64,000 bases of DNA. Source: an uncultured Eubacteriales bacterium (GTDB lineage: Bacteria; Bacillota; Clostridia; Oscillospirales; UBA644). The position numbers and the translations under genes were made by a program. Every line of letters begins with the position of its first letter. Within the stretch, counting starts at the first letter, position 1. The DNA lies in assembly GCA_934454405.1 (NCBI GenBank), contig CAKSFN010000009.1, forward strand, positions 1-64,000, in the 5' to 3' direction. This document shows positions 52,319 through 60,277 of the stretch, one piece after another. The notes beneath the pieces are model-generated. The model had not been told where the DNA came from. It saw only the letters and a program-made list of their open reading frames with translations, and made no database searches.

Positions 52319-52373
52319 CACAAAGGACTTTGACCGGGTCCGAATAATTCAGCGTTTGAAATTTAATATACGG

Positions 52374-52403
52374 CAGGGCAGACCTATTTGTCTGCCCTGT
52401 TCT
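52374..52403 (+). terminator. Terminator of ftsZ
   Basis: CAGGGCAGAC pairs with GTCTGCCCTG around CTATTT, followed by TTCTT; it ends the division cluster 56 bases after the ftsZ stop. Confidence 0.75.
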
Positions 52404-52413
52404 TAAAGAGGAA

Positions 52414-53061
52414 ATGGATAAAGAATATATTTTGTTCGATCTCGACGGAACTCTGACCGACCCGAAAGTCGGTATCACGTCCGCCGTTGCTTACGCGCTT
52501 GAACACTGCGGTTACACCGCCCCCGAAAATCTTGACGAGCTTTGCCCGTTCATCGGACCCCCGCTTCACGAATCTTTTATGAAGTATTACGGGGTTGACG
52601 AGGACGAGGCGGAAAAGCTTGTCGATTCTTACAGGAAGTATTACCGTCCGAAGGGCATTTTTGAATGTACGGTTTACGACGATATTCCCGATCTTCTGAC
52701 TTCGTTGAAGGAGAACGGAAAAAAAGTTCTGCTCGCAACTTCAAAACCCGAAGATATGGCAGAGGATATTCTCGACCACTTCGGGCTGATTGACTACTTT
52801 GACGGCATTTACGGCGCAACGCACGACAGAAGCCGCACGGATAAGGCCTGCGTTATAGCCTATGCCATTGAAGAGTTCGGCTTGACCGATCGCAGCAAGG
52901 CCGTAATGGTCGGCGATCGCGAGTACGACATCGTCGGCGCAAAAGAAAACGGGCTTTCCGCAATAGGCGTCGGATACGGATATCGGCAGAATCCGCACGA
53001 ATTTGAAAAAGCGGACGCCGTTGCCGATACGGTCGCCGAGCTGAAAGCGATACTGTTATGA
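52414..53061 (+). CDS. HAD-superfamily phosphatase (phosphoglycolate phosphatase-like)
   Basis: 215 residues with motif I FDLDGTLTDPKVGITSAV, motif II LLATSKPEDMAEDIL and motif III/IV AVMVGDREYDIVGAKENG, the arrangement of the Gph/PGP subgroup with a helical cap. The substrate is a small phosphorylated metabolite or pyrophosphate, not decidable here. AAAGAGG lies only two to three bases before the ATG. The last codons overlap the next gene by four bases. Confidence 0.88.
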   Translation: MDKEYILFDLDGTLTDPKVGITSAVAYALEHCGYTAPENLDELCPFIGPPLHESFMKYYGVDEDEAEKLVDSYRKYYRPKGIFECTVYDDIPDLLTSLKENGKKVLLATSKPEDMAEDILDHFGLIDYFDGIYGATHDRSRTDKACVIAYAIEEFGLTDRSKAVMVGDREYDIVGAKENGLSAIGVGYGYRQNPHEFEKADAVADTVAELKAILL

Positions 53062-53336
53062 TTGCGTATATAATTGCGGGCGCAGCGCTCATTGCCGCAG
53101 GCGTTTTATGGTTGTCGCTTTATGTTTTCGCCTCTCGTAAAATAACCGTCGAAACAACGAATTTCGACCCCGCAGACGCTGCGGAAGAAGACATCTCGCG
53201 ACTTGAAGAGGCTCAGAAAAAATTCCGCGCAGTATATATCAAAACGGCTGTCAATATGCTCGTTCCGTGCTTACTCATCGGTGTGGGAATATTCTGCCTT
53301 GCCGTTGCCGTTGTCCGCTTTGCCGGACTGATTTGA
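53058..53336 (+). CDS. Small two-helix membrane protein
   Basis: 92 residues: membrane helix at about 3-26 (YIIAGAALIAAGVLWLSLYV), a charged helical stretch (ISRLEEAQKKFRAVYI) outside it, and a second membrane helix at about 66-90 (MLVPCLLIGVGIFCLAVAVV). The ATG overlaps the preceding HAD stop, so it is co-translated. I do not recognise a family. Confidence 0.7.
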   Translation: MIAYIIAGAALIAAGVLWLSLYVFASRKITVETTNFDPADAAEEDISRLEEAQKKFRAVYIKTAVNMLVPCLLIGVGIFCLAVAVVRFAGLI

Positions 53337-53374
53337 GTCGATACGGTGGTTTATTCTTCAATCAAAACAACAGA

Positions 53375-53411
53375 CAGACCGCAGGTTTTTCCTGCGGTCT
53401 GCATATTTTTT
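53375..53411. terminator. Bidirectional terminator
   Basis: CAGACCGCAGG pairs perfectly with CCTGCGGTCTG around TTTTT; T-rich sequence follows on the plus strand. It lies between convergent genes, and its stem resembles that at 27680-27705. Confidence 0.85.
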
Positions 53412-53427
53412 GCCTGTTTGATTTTCA

Positions 53428-54282
53428 TTACCGTCTCGGGATTTTTGCAACATCCTCGTCGCCCTCGCCGAGCAGGTAAAAGTTTCCGAGATTGGGAAGC
53501 CTTTCTCTGCAATCGCATTGCCAAACGACCTTTTTGTCGGGAGTGACTTCAAAAACGGGAACGCCCTCTCCGTTATGCCCGTGTCCGAGCCAGTTTGTGC
53601 AGACGATATTTCCGTTTTTGCGGAGTTGTATTCCGAGCAGCCAGCAAATGTTGATTTCGGGAATGTCTTTGTTCGTCAGCGTCCAAACTTCGTTTCCGTC
53701 GGCGTCAAGTTCAAAAAGTCCCTCCATACACGAATATACAGTGTTTCCGTTCGGGCGGACAACCGCTCCGAAAGTGTCGGGACGGGTATCAAACTCTTTG
53801 ACCGTTTTTCCCGTTTCGTCAAGAAAAACTATCTTCTTCGAGCCGGGAGACACTATCATATATGTTCCGTTTTCGAGTTTTCTTGCCGCGCGCATCGTTT
53901 CGTGTGGGTCGTCGCCTTTATAGTCGAACGGAACGGTTTTTATGATATTTCCTTTATCGTCTGTCTCAACGATTCTTTTCTGCCTCAATTCGCCGACGAG
54001 AACTCCGCCGTTTTCAAGCGGCTGACAGGTGAACACTTCATGCTCGGTTGTGTATTGAAACAGCGTTTTTCCGCTTCTGTCGATAATTCTCGCTCCGCTT
54101 CCGTTTTTGCCGTAATGGCAGAAGAGTATTCTGTCACCGGAAAGATGCCAAAGGTCAAATACGGTCAGTGCGGTGTCGATTTTCCAAACAACTTCTCCGC
54201 TTTCGTTCACTTCGACAAGTTCTTCCGTCTCGGTGTCCGTCGCCAGAAAAGAATATCTGTTTTCGCCTTTTACAGTCGTCAT
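53428..54282 (-). CDS. Beta-propeller protein of unknown function
   Basis: 284 residues made of repeated four-stranded blades, each with a turn of the type D-x-x-G-x-x-x: NESGEVVWKID, DRSGKTLFQY, DDKGNIIKTV, DETGKTVKEF, DADGNEVWTL, TPDKKVVWQC. Six or seven blades are visible. No signal peptide is seen, so it may be cytoplasmic. The pattern resembles PQQ-like or arylsulfotransferase-like propellers, without clear catalytic residues. It starts 12 bases after the iron alcohol dehydrogenase stop and is co-transcribed with it, which suggests a role as sensor, carrier or enzyme in the same pathway. Confidence 0.7.
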   Translation of the reverse strand: MTTVKGENRYSFLATDTETEELVEVNESGEVVWKIDTALTVFDLWHLSGDRILFCHYGKNGSGARIIDRSGKTLFQYTTEHEVFTCQPLENGGVLVGELRQKRIVETDDKGNIIKTVPFDYKGDDPHETMRAARKLENGTYMIVSPGSKKIVFLDETGKTVKEFDTRPDTFGAVVRPNGNTVYSCMEGLFELDADGNEVWTLTNKDIPEINICWLLGIQLRKNGNIVCTNWLGHGHNGEGVPVFEVTPDKKVVWQCDCRERLPNLGNFYLLGEGDEDVAKIPRR

Positions 54283-54294
54283 ACAAAGCGTCCT

Positions 54295-55509
54295 TTATTC
54301 AAAATCGTAAGCCATGTTGAGTATGGTCATCAGTCCGTCTCTGCCTATCTTCGGTATGGACGGAAGATTGCCGTCCGCGTCGCAGCCGTGTGCGATAACT
54401 TCGTCGGCTATCTTGTCAAGATCTTCTTTCGGAACGTTTACGGATTTGAGATTGACGGGAACGCCGACTTCTTTGACAAACGCAACGAATTTGTCTATGC
54501 ACTCGTCAGCAACGTCGATATCTTTTCTTCCTTCTCTGTCAAGTCTGAAAATTCTGTATCCGAGTTCAGCAAATCTTGCCGCTCTTTCATCATTCAGGTG
54601 CGCGGTATAGCGGAAGAACGCGGGCATGATAACCGCAAGCGTTACGCCGTGGTCAATGTCGTAAAGCGCAGAGAGAACGTGTCCTATCTGATGGCAGGGC
54701 GTGGGTGCTGCAAGTCCCGCTTGCAGATAGCCGTTCCAAGTCAGAGTGGAAGCCCATTGAAGCGACGCTCTTGCCTGAATGTCGTCGGGGTCTTTGAAGA
54801 TCTTTCTGATAAGATCCATAACCGCCATGAGAAGTCCTTCGTGGCATCTGTCCTGAACAGGGGAGTTCTGGTCGCCGTTCAGATACGCTTCAAGAACGTG
54901 GGACATCGCGTCAACCGCGCCCGCAGCCATCGGGAACTTGGGAAGAGTTGCCGTTACGCAGGGATCCATTACGCAGATCTTCGGATAAAGAACGGGCGCC
55001 CAGATATACGCCTTTTCGTGCGTTCTGTCATTCGTTGCAACCGCCACATTGTTCGTCTCGGAAGACGTCGCGGATTTTGTCGGAATCATAATTGTGGGAA
55101 GCGTGTCCGTCGGGGGAACCGCAACCGCCTTATCGTGACGGGAAACAAACATTTTCCACGGGTCGCCATCGTATTTAACGCCTGCGGCTATCGCTTTCGC
55201 GGAGTCCATAACGCTGCCGCCGCCGAGTGCCACAACAACCTCAATGCCTTCTTTTCTGCACACACCGATCGCTTCTTCGATGTCGGAAAGACGCGGGTTC
55301 GGTTTTACCTTGAAAAATTCGGTAACGGTAACGCCCGCATCTTTGAAGCTCTTGTCGAGTTTTGCGAGCAATTCGTTGAAAAAGTCGTGAACGTCGTATG
55401 TAACAAGCATAGCCTTTGTTCCGTACTCTTTCGTGTATTTTCCTATATTCTCGGCTTCTCCGGGGCCGAAGATGATGCGGACGGGATTGTAAAGTTCAAA
55501 GTTAAGCAT
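54295..55509 (-). CDS. Iron-containing alcohol dehydrogenase (butanol dehydrogenase-like)
   Basis: 404 residues from MLNFELYNPVRIIFG, the usual start of the Bdh/YqhD group. NAD(P)-binding VVALGGGSVMDSAKAIAAG; metal site in AGAVDAMSHVLEAYL, TPCHQIGHVLSALYDIDHG (Asp and three His). It would interconvert a short or medium alcohol and its aldehyde in the cytoplasm. GAGGGC precedes the start. First gene of the minus-strand arm of the divergent cluster, with the propeller gene after it. Confidence 0.88.
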   Translation of the reverse strand: MLNFELYNPVRIIFGPGEAENIGKYTKEYGTKAMLVTYDVHDFFNELLAKLDKSFKDAGVTVTEFFKVKPNPRLSDIEEAIGVCRKEGIEVVVALGGGSVMDSAKAIAAGVKYDGDPWKMFVSRHDKAVAVPPTDTLPTIMIPTKSATSSETNNVAVATNDRTHEKAYIWAPVLYPKICVMDPCVTATLPKFPMAAGAVDAMSHVLEAYLNGDQNSPVQDRCHEGLLMAVMDLIRKIFKDPDDIQARASLQWASTLTWNGYLQAGLAAPTPCHQIGHVLSALYDIDHGVTLAVIMPAFFRYTAHLNDERAARFAELGYRIFRLDREGRKDIDVADECIDKFVAFVKEVGVPVNLKSVNVPKEDLDKIADEVIAHGCDADGNLPSIPKIGRDGLMTILNMAYDFE

Positions 55510-55546
55510 AAAACTGCCCTCTTTCATTGTTTTTTATTATATTGTT

Positions 55547-55575
55547 ATCTTATCATTTATTATATGTTTTGTCAA
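55547..55575 (-). promoter_or_regulatory. Promoter for the iron alcohol dehydrogenase gene
   Basis: Minus strand TTGACA (55575-55570), 17 bases, TAAGAT (55552-55547), about 37 bases ahead of the start codon. Confidence 0.65.
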
Positions 55576-55600
55576 GAGATATTCGCTTTTTTTCTTGACA
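55570..55600. promoter_or_regulatory. Inverted repeat joining the two divergent -35 boxes
   Basis: TGTCAAGA (55570-55577) and TCTTGACA (55593-55600) are perfect 8-base arms. Six bases are the two -35 boxes themselves; the matching extra AAGA/TCTT bases make a shared regulator site possible. Confidence 0.35.
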
Positions 55601-55623
55601 AACGGGTTATTATATTGTATAAT
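55595..55623 (+). promoter_or_regulatory. Consensus promoter for the aldehyde dehydrogenase/transketolase operon
   Basis: TTGACA (55595-55600), 17 bases, TATAAT (55618-55623), an exact consensus. It leaves an untranslated leader of about 120 bases before the ATG; no known riboswitch was recognised in it. Confidence 0.88.
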
Positions 55624-55751
55624 GTAAAGTAGAAAAAAATGTCGCGCGCAGACCGTTTGCGCCGACCGAAGGGCAATTCCCGAATACCGTCGAAAATGCG
55701 GATTTCGGGCGTTGTTTTAAGAAAAATACAATAACAGAGAGGTGTCCGATT

Positions 55752-57185
55752 ATGCAGATGATAATCAACGGCGAGTACAGAGATTCGCGCTCCGGCAAAA
55801 CTTTTGACAACATCAACCCATATACCGGCGAGCTTGTTTGCAAAGTCGCGAGCGGAACCGCGGAGGATTTTGAGGAAGCCGCAAAGATTGCGAAAGCGTC
55901 TCAACCCGCTTGGGCGGCAACCCCGTTTTACGAAAGAGCGGCGATAATCAAAAGATTTGTCGCTTACGTCCGTGAAGACCTTGAAAAGATTGCAAAAGTC
56001 GTGACCGCAGAGGGCGGAAAAACGATAACCGACGCAAGAGGCGAACTTGAGTGCCTTTGCATGGTTTTTGAGTCGTTTCTTGAAGCCGCGCGTCATCTTT
56101 ACGGCAATTCCGTACCGCTTAACGCGGAGCCGAGAACTCAGGGCGACATTATTTTTACCGTCAGGGAGCCTATCGGCGTATTCGCCACGATCACCCCGTT
56201 CAATTTTCCCATAGAACTTTATGCTCATAAGGTCGCGCCCGTTATCATAACAGGCAACGCCGTTATAATCAAACCCGCGTCCGACACCCCGATGGCGGCT
56301 ATGATGCTCACAGAACTTCTTCTCAGAGCAGGCGTTCCCGCAGGCGTTTGCCATTTCATCACGGGCAGCGGCAGAGAAGTGGGCGCTTGGCTTGCACAGA
56401 CGACCAACATTGACGGCGTAAGCTTCACCGGTTCGACGCCCGTCGGCAGAGAACTTATGAAGGGCGGCGCACATAATCTTCAGCACGTCTTCCTTGAACT
56501 CGGCGGCAACGACCCCTATGTCGTTTTCGATTCCGCGGATATGGAAGTCGCGGTCAGAGAGGCTGTCGGCGGCAGGGTTTATAATGCCGGACAAACTTGC
56601 TGTGCGAATAAGAGATTTATTATTCAAAATACCGTCAAGGCTGAATTTACCGAAAAACTTATCGCGGCGCTGAAAGATGTTAAGATAGGCGACCCCGCAG
56701 ATCCGGCGACCGCTATGGGCTGTCTTGTTTCCGAAAAGGCGGCAAAGGGTATAGAGGAAGAAATAAACAAGGTTATCGCAGACGGCGGCAAGCTTCTTTA
56801 CGGCGGCAAGCGCAACGGCGCGTTCATCGAACCGACCGTTATTGAGGTTTCGAGAGATTCCGAAGTCGCAAAAGACCTCGAAATCTTCGGACCCGTGTTC
56901 CCGATAATCGGCTTCGACACATTTGACGAGGCGGTTGAGATAGCAAATCAGACTTCGTTCGGACTTGCTTCCGGCGTTATCACGCAGGACATCAACCTTG
57001 CGATGAAGTTCGCGAACAAGGTTCAGGCGGGAACGTGCGTTATCAACTCTTCGGGCAACTACCGCTCCGTTCATCAGCCGTTCGGCGGATACAAGCAGAC
57101 CGGTATAGGCAGAGAGGGCACGAGCCATACTCTTTATGAAGTAACGCAGGAAAAATCCATCGTTATCAAGAATTGCCTGAAATAA
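55752..57185 (+). CDS. NAD(P)-dependent aldehyde dehydrogenase
   Basis: 477 residues, close to the lactaldehyde/succinate-semialdehyde dehydrogenase group. TPFNFPIELYAHKVAPVIITG is part of the cofactor region, VSFTGSTPVGRELMKGG the GxTxxG-type loop, FLELGGNDPYVV holds the general-base Glu and AGQTCCANKRFII the catalytic Cys. It oxidises an aldehyde to the acid. GAGAGGTG precedes the ATG. First gene of a five-gene plus-strand run with split transketolase and two alcohol dehydrogenases. Confidence 0.9.
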   Translation: MQMIINGEYRDSRSGKTFDNINPYTGELVCKVASGTAEDFEEAAKIAKASQPAWAATPFYERAAIIKRFVAYVREDLEKIAKVVTAEGGKTITDARGELECLCMVFESFLEAARHLYGNSVPLNAEPRTQGDIIFTVREPIGVFATITPFNFPIELYAHKVAPVIITGNAVIIKPASDTPMAAMMLTELLLRAGVPAGVCHFITGSGREVGAWLAQTTNIDGVSFTGSTPVGRELMKGGAHNLQHVFLELGGNDPYVVFDSADMEVAVREAVGGRVYNAGQTCCANKRFIIQNTVKAEFTEKLIAALKDVKIGDPADPATAMGCLVSEKAAKGIEEEINKVIADGGKLLYGGKRNGAFIEPTVIEVSRDSEVAKDLEIFGPVFPIIGFDTFDEAVEIANQTSFGLASGVITQDINLAMKFANKVQAGTCVINSSGNYRSVHQPFGGYKQTGIGREGTSHTLYEVTQEKSIVIKNCLK

Positions 57186-57237
57186 GACAACGCTTTAAGG
57201 TGTAAAAAAATAAATAATATATTTGAGGTGAAATGCT

Positions 57238-58092
57238 TTGTTAAGCGCAGAAAAAATCCTTGAGTTAAAACTCAAAGCCAACGAGATAAGAAAAGAGACC
57301 GTGAAAACGATCGCTTCTATCGGCGTAGGGCATATCGGCGGCTCTCTTTCCATTGCCGACGTTATGGCTGTTCTTTACTTTGACGAGATGAAAGTTGACC
57401 CCAAGAACCCGAAATGGGACGGCAGAGACTGGCTCGTTGTTTCCAAAGGACACTCCGGTCCCGCAATTTACAGCACACTTGCTATCAAAGGTTTTTTTGA
57501 CAGAGAAATGCTGTACACTCTCAACAAGCCCAACACGAATCTTCCGTCGCACTGCGATATGAGAAAAACTCCCGGTATCGACATGACGACAGGTTCTCTC
57601 GGTCAGGGCGCTTCCGCAGCCGCGGGTATCGCGCTCGGCAATAAAATGGACGGCAAAGACGGCACCTATACCTATCTTATCCTCGGCGACGGCGAGTCCC
57701 AGGAAGGTCAGGTTTGGGAAATGGCTATGTTTGCCGCTCACAGAAAACTCGGCAACCTTATCGGCTTTACCGACTACAACAAATTGCAGATAGACGGCGC
57801 GACCGACGATGTTTGCTCTCTCGGCGACATCGTTGCGAAATACAAGGCTTTCGGCTGGGACTGCGTAATGGTAAACGGTCATGACGTTGCCGCCATTCAC
57901 GACGCTATCGAAGCCGCAAAGACCGTAAAGGACAAACCCTCTATGATAATCCTTGACACGATAAAGGGCAAGGGTATCTCCGCGCTTGAAGGCAAAGCAA
58001 GCTGCCATAACGCAAACATAAACGCGGAGCAATGCGCCGAATACGTTGCGGAACTTGACGCGGAAGCAGAAGCAATTAAGGAGGGCAAATAA
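57238..58092 (+). CDS. Transketolase, N-terminal (thiamine-diphosphate-binding) subunit
   Basis: 284 residues covering the first transketolase domain: GHIGGSLSIADVMAVLYF, SKGHSGPAIYSTLAIKG, GSLGQGASAAAGIALGNK and the thiamine-diphosphate motif GDGESQEGQVWEMAMFA with DYNKLQIDG. The start is a TTG at 57238 with GAGGTG seven bases upstream; no better start exists. With the next gene it forms a two-subunit enzyme that moves two-carbon ketol units between sugars. Confidence 0.92.
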   Translation: MLSAEKILELKLKANEIRKETVKTIASIGVGHIGGSLSIADVMAVLYFDEMKVDPKNPKWDGRDWLVVSKGHSGPAIYSTLAIKGFFDREMLYTLNKPNTNLPSHCDMRKTPGIDMTTGSLGQGASAAAGIALGNKMDGKDGTYTYLILGDGESQEGQVWEMAMFAAHRKLGNLIGFTDYNKLQIDGATDDVCSLGDIVAKYKAFGWDCVMVNGHDVAAIHDAIEAAKTVKDKPSMIILDTIKGKGISALEGKASCHNANINAEQCAEYVAELDAEAEAIKEGK

Positions 58093-58093
58093 G

Positions 58094-59062
58094 ATGGGAT
58101 TCAAAGTCAGAAATGAAGTCGTTGCGGAAAAGACCGCAATGAGAGACGCTTTCTGCCAGACCCTTATCGAACTGGCAAAGAAAGATGATAGGATCTGCCT
58201 TCTTGACGCAGACCTTATGGGTGCAATGGGAACAAAACCCTTTGCAAAGGAACTTCCCGAAAGAACCGTTGACTGCGGTATTCAGGAAGCAAATATGATA
58301 GGTGTTGCGGCAGGTCTTTCCGCAGAGGGAAAAATCCCGTTCGCTCACACGTTCGGTATCTTCGCAACAAGAAGAGCCTGCGACCAGATATTCGTATCCT
58401 GCGCTTATGCGGGACGTACCGTTAAAATAATCGGCTCCGATCCCGGCGTTACCGCAGCTCTCAACGGCGGTACTCACATGCCGTTTGAAGACCTCGGAAT
58501 AATGAGAGGTATGCCCGAAGTAACCGTTATCGAGCCGACCGACGTAACCATGCTCAAAGATCTTCTTCCGAAGATAGCAGCCAAGCCCGGCGTTGACTAT
58601 CTGCGTCTTGTAAGAAAATCCTGCGAGGCTATATACGAAGAGGGTTCTACCTTTGAAATAGGCAAAGCGAATGTTCTGCGCGAGGGTAACGATGTCGCAA
58701 TTATCGCAATGGGTTACTGTGTGGGACAGGCGCTTATCGCAGCAAAAGAGCTTGAAGAAAAGGGTATCAAAGCGACAGTTATAGATATGTTCACTTTGAA
58801 GCCGCTTGACAGACAGGCTGTTATCGACGCCGCAAAGAAGACCGGCACTGTCGTTACCGTTGAAAACCACTATGTCAACAACGGTCTCGGTTCCGCCGTT
58901 GCGGAAGTTCTCTGCGAAGAATGCCCGACGCCGCTTATCAGACTCGGTTCTCAGGATAAGTTCGGTGAGGTCGGCAGCCGTGACTTCCTTGCCGCAAAGT
59001 TCGGTATAAATGCCGAGGCTATTGTCAAGGCTGCTGAAAAAGCGGTTGCAAACAAGAAATAA
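58094..59062 (+). CDS. Transketolase, C-terminal subunit
   Basis: 322 residues: pyrimidine-binding domain (CLLDADLMGAMGTKPF; DCGIQEANMIGVAAGLSAEG, holding the thiamine-activating Glu; PFAHTFGIFATRRACDQIF) and the C-terminal transketolase domain (GTVVTVENHYVNNGLGSAVAE-type block). AAGGAGGG precedes the ATG, one base after the partner stop, so equal amounts are made. Split transketolases with dedicated neighbours often serve special sugar pathways rather than the housekeeping pentose pathway. Confidence 0.92.
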   Translation: MGFKVRNEVVAEKTAMRDAFCQTLIELAKKDDRICLLDADLMGAMGTKPFAKELPERTVDCGIQEANMIGVAAGLSAEGKIPFAHTFGIFATRRACDQIFVSCAYAGRTVKIIGSDPGVTAALNGGTHMPFEDLGIMRGMPEVTVIEPTDVTMLKDLLPKIAAKPGVDYLRLVRKSCEAIYEEGSTFEIGKANVLREGNDVAIIAMGYCVGQALIAAKELEEKGIKATVIDMFTLKPLDRQAVIDAAKKTGTVVTVENHYVNNGLGSAVAEVLCEECPTPLIRLGSQDKFGEVGSRDFLAAKFGINAEAIVKAAEKAVANKK

Positions 59063-59131
59063 ATCTGCATTTTATTATAACGATACAGCGTGTGCCGAGT
59101 CACACGCTGTATCAACGAAGAGGTAATCTGT

Positions 59132-60247
59132 ATGAAATCTTTCAGAATAGTTCCCGAAATCAAGATGTGCGATACGTTCGATGAGTTTATCGCGAATTTC
59201 GGGCTTAACGAAAGAGACCTTATTTTGACGGACGGTTTTCTTCGCGATAATTTCGTTACCCCGAAAAATCTGCCGTGTCACGTTGTCGCGCAGGATGATT
59301 TCGGCGGAGGCGAGCCGTCTTCAACAAAAGTGAACGCCATATTGAAAGAGGTTTCGAAGTTTGATTATGACCGCGTTATCGCGATAGGCGGCGGCACGGC
59401 GATAGATATTTCGAAAATACTTTCGCTTGACGGCGTTGACGACCTGCTTGCCGTTTTTAAGGGCGAAAAACCCGCTGTCAGAAAAAGAAAACTCGTTATT
59501 ATTCCCACCACTTGCGGCACGGGAAGCGAAGTGACGAATATTTCGATAGTTGCTTTTGAGGAATTGAACACGAAGTTCGGACTTGCAAAAGACGAACTTT
59601 ATGCGGACACGGCGGTGCTTTGCCCCGAATTCCTGAAAGGGCTTCCGTATAAAGTATTTATTTTCAGTTCCGTTGACGCGCTTATACATGCGATAGAAAG
59701 TTATCTTTCTCCGAAAGCAAGCGATATTTCGCGTTTCTTCTCCGTTGAGGCGATAAAACGTATTCTCGGCGGTTATGTTGAAATGCGTGAGAAGGGCGCG
59801 GAACACAGAAAAGAAATCATGGATTCGTTTGTCCTTGGCAGTACCTATGCGGGTGTTGCATTCGGAAACGCGGGGTGCGGACTTGTTCATGCAATGTCTT
59901 ATCCGCTCAGCGGAGAGTATCATATCGCGCACGGCGAGGCAAACCACAAAATGCTTATGAGCGTGCTTCATTATTACGATAATGCGCTCCCGAACGGCGA
60001 TATAAAGAGCCTTTATTCGCTGTTTGCCGAAATCCTCGGCTGCGACGAAAAAGATGCGCTCAATGAATTTGAAACGCTTTTCAATTCGCTGATAGAAAGA
60101 AAACCGCTGTCCGCTTACGGCGCAGACGAAGCAAAACTCAAAGAGTTTGCCGCACAGGTCGTCAAAACTCAACAGAGACTGCTTGCGAATGCGTATGTTC
60201 CGACAAGTGAAGAACAAATGGCAGAGATTTACAGACCCGTTCTGTAA
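59132..60247 (+). CDS. Iron-containing alcohol dehydrogenase (4-hydroxybutyrate dehydrogenase-like)
   Basis: 371 residues of the Fe-ADH fold: VIAIGGGTAIDISKILSL (cofactor), IIPTTCGTGSEVTNISIV, and metal ligands in SVDALIHAIESYL, GLVHAMSYPLSG and HIAHGEANHKML. Overall it resembles 4-hydroxybutyrate dehydrogenases, which reduce succinate semialdehyde; other small hydroxy-acid/aldehyde pairs are possible. AGAGGTAA precedes ATG 59132. It is the second Fe-ADH of the cluster and differs strongly from the first. Confidence 0.85.
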   Translation: MKSFRIVPEIKMCDTFDEFIANFGLNERDLILTDGFLRDNFVTPKNLPCHVVAQDDFGGGEPSSTKVNAILKEVSKFDYDRVIAIGGGTAIDISKILSLDGVDDLLAVFKGEKPAVRKRKLVIIPTTCGTGSEVTNISIVAFEELNTKFGLAKDELYADTAVLCPEFLKGLPYKVFIFSSVDALIHAIESYLSPKASDISRFFSVEAIKRILGGYVEMREKGAEHRKEIMDSFVLGSTYAGVAFGNAGCGLVHAMSYPLSGEYHIAHGEANHKMLMSVLHYYDNALPNGDIKSLYSLFAEILGCDEKDALNEFETLFNSLIERKPLSAYGADEAKLKEFAAQVVKTQQRLLANAYVPTSEEQMAEIYRPVL

Positions 60248-60277
60248 ACGTATTTATATAAGAAAGAGATGAACGGT

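Noticed and set aside
51119..52321. 400-residue minus-strand frame opposite ftsZ
   Set aside because: Its composition mirrors FtsZ codons; there is no start context and no recognisable domain.
53518..55632. 704-residue open frame on the plus strand
   Set aside because: It lies opposite the propeller and Fe-ADH genes, which have clear motifs and ribosome sites; the antisense frame has neither.
55572..57128. 518-residue open frame on the minus strand
   Set aside because: It is antisense to the aldehyde dehydrogenase gene and crosses the divergent promoter region; no motif or ribosome site.
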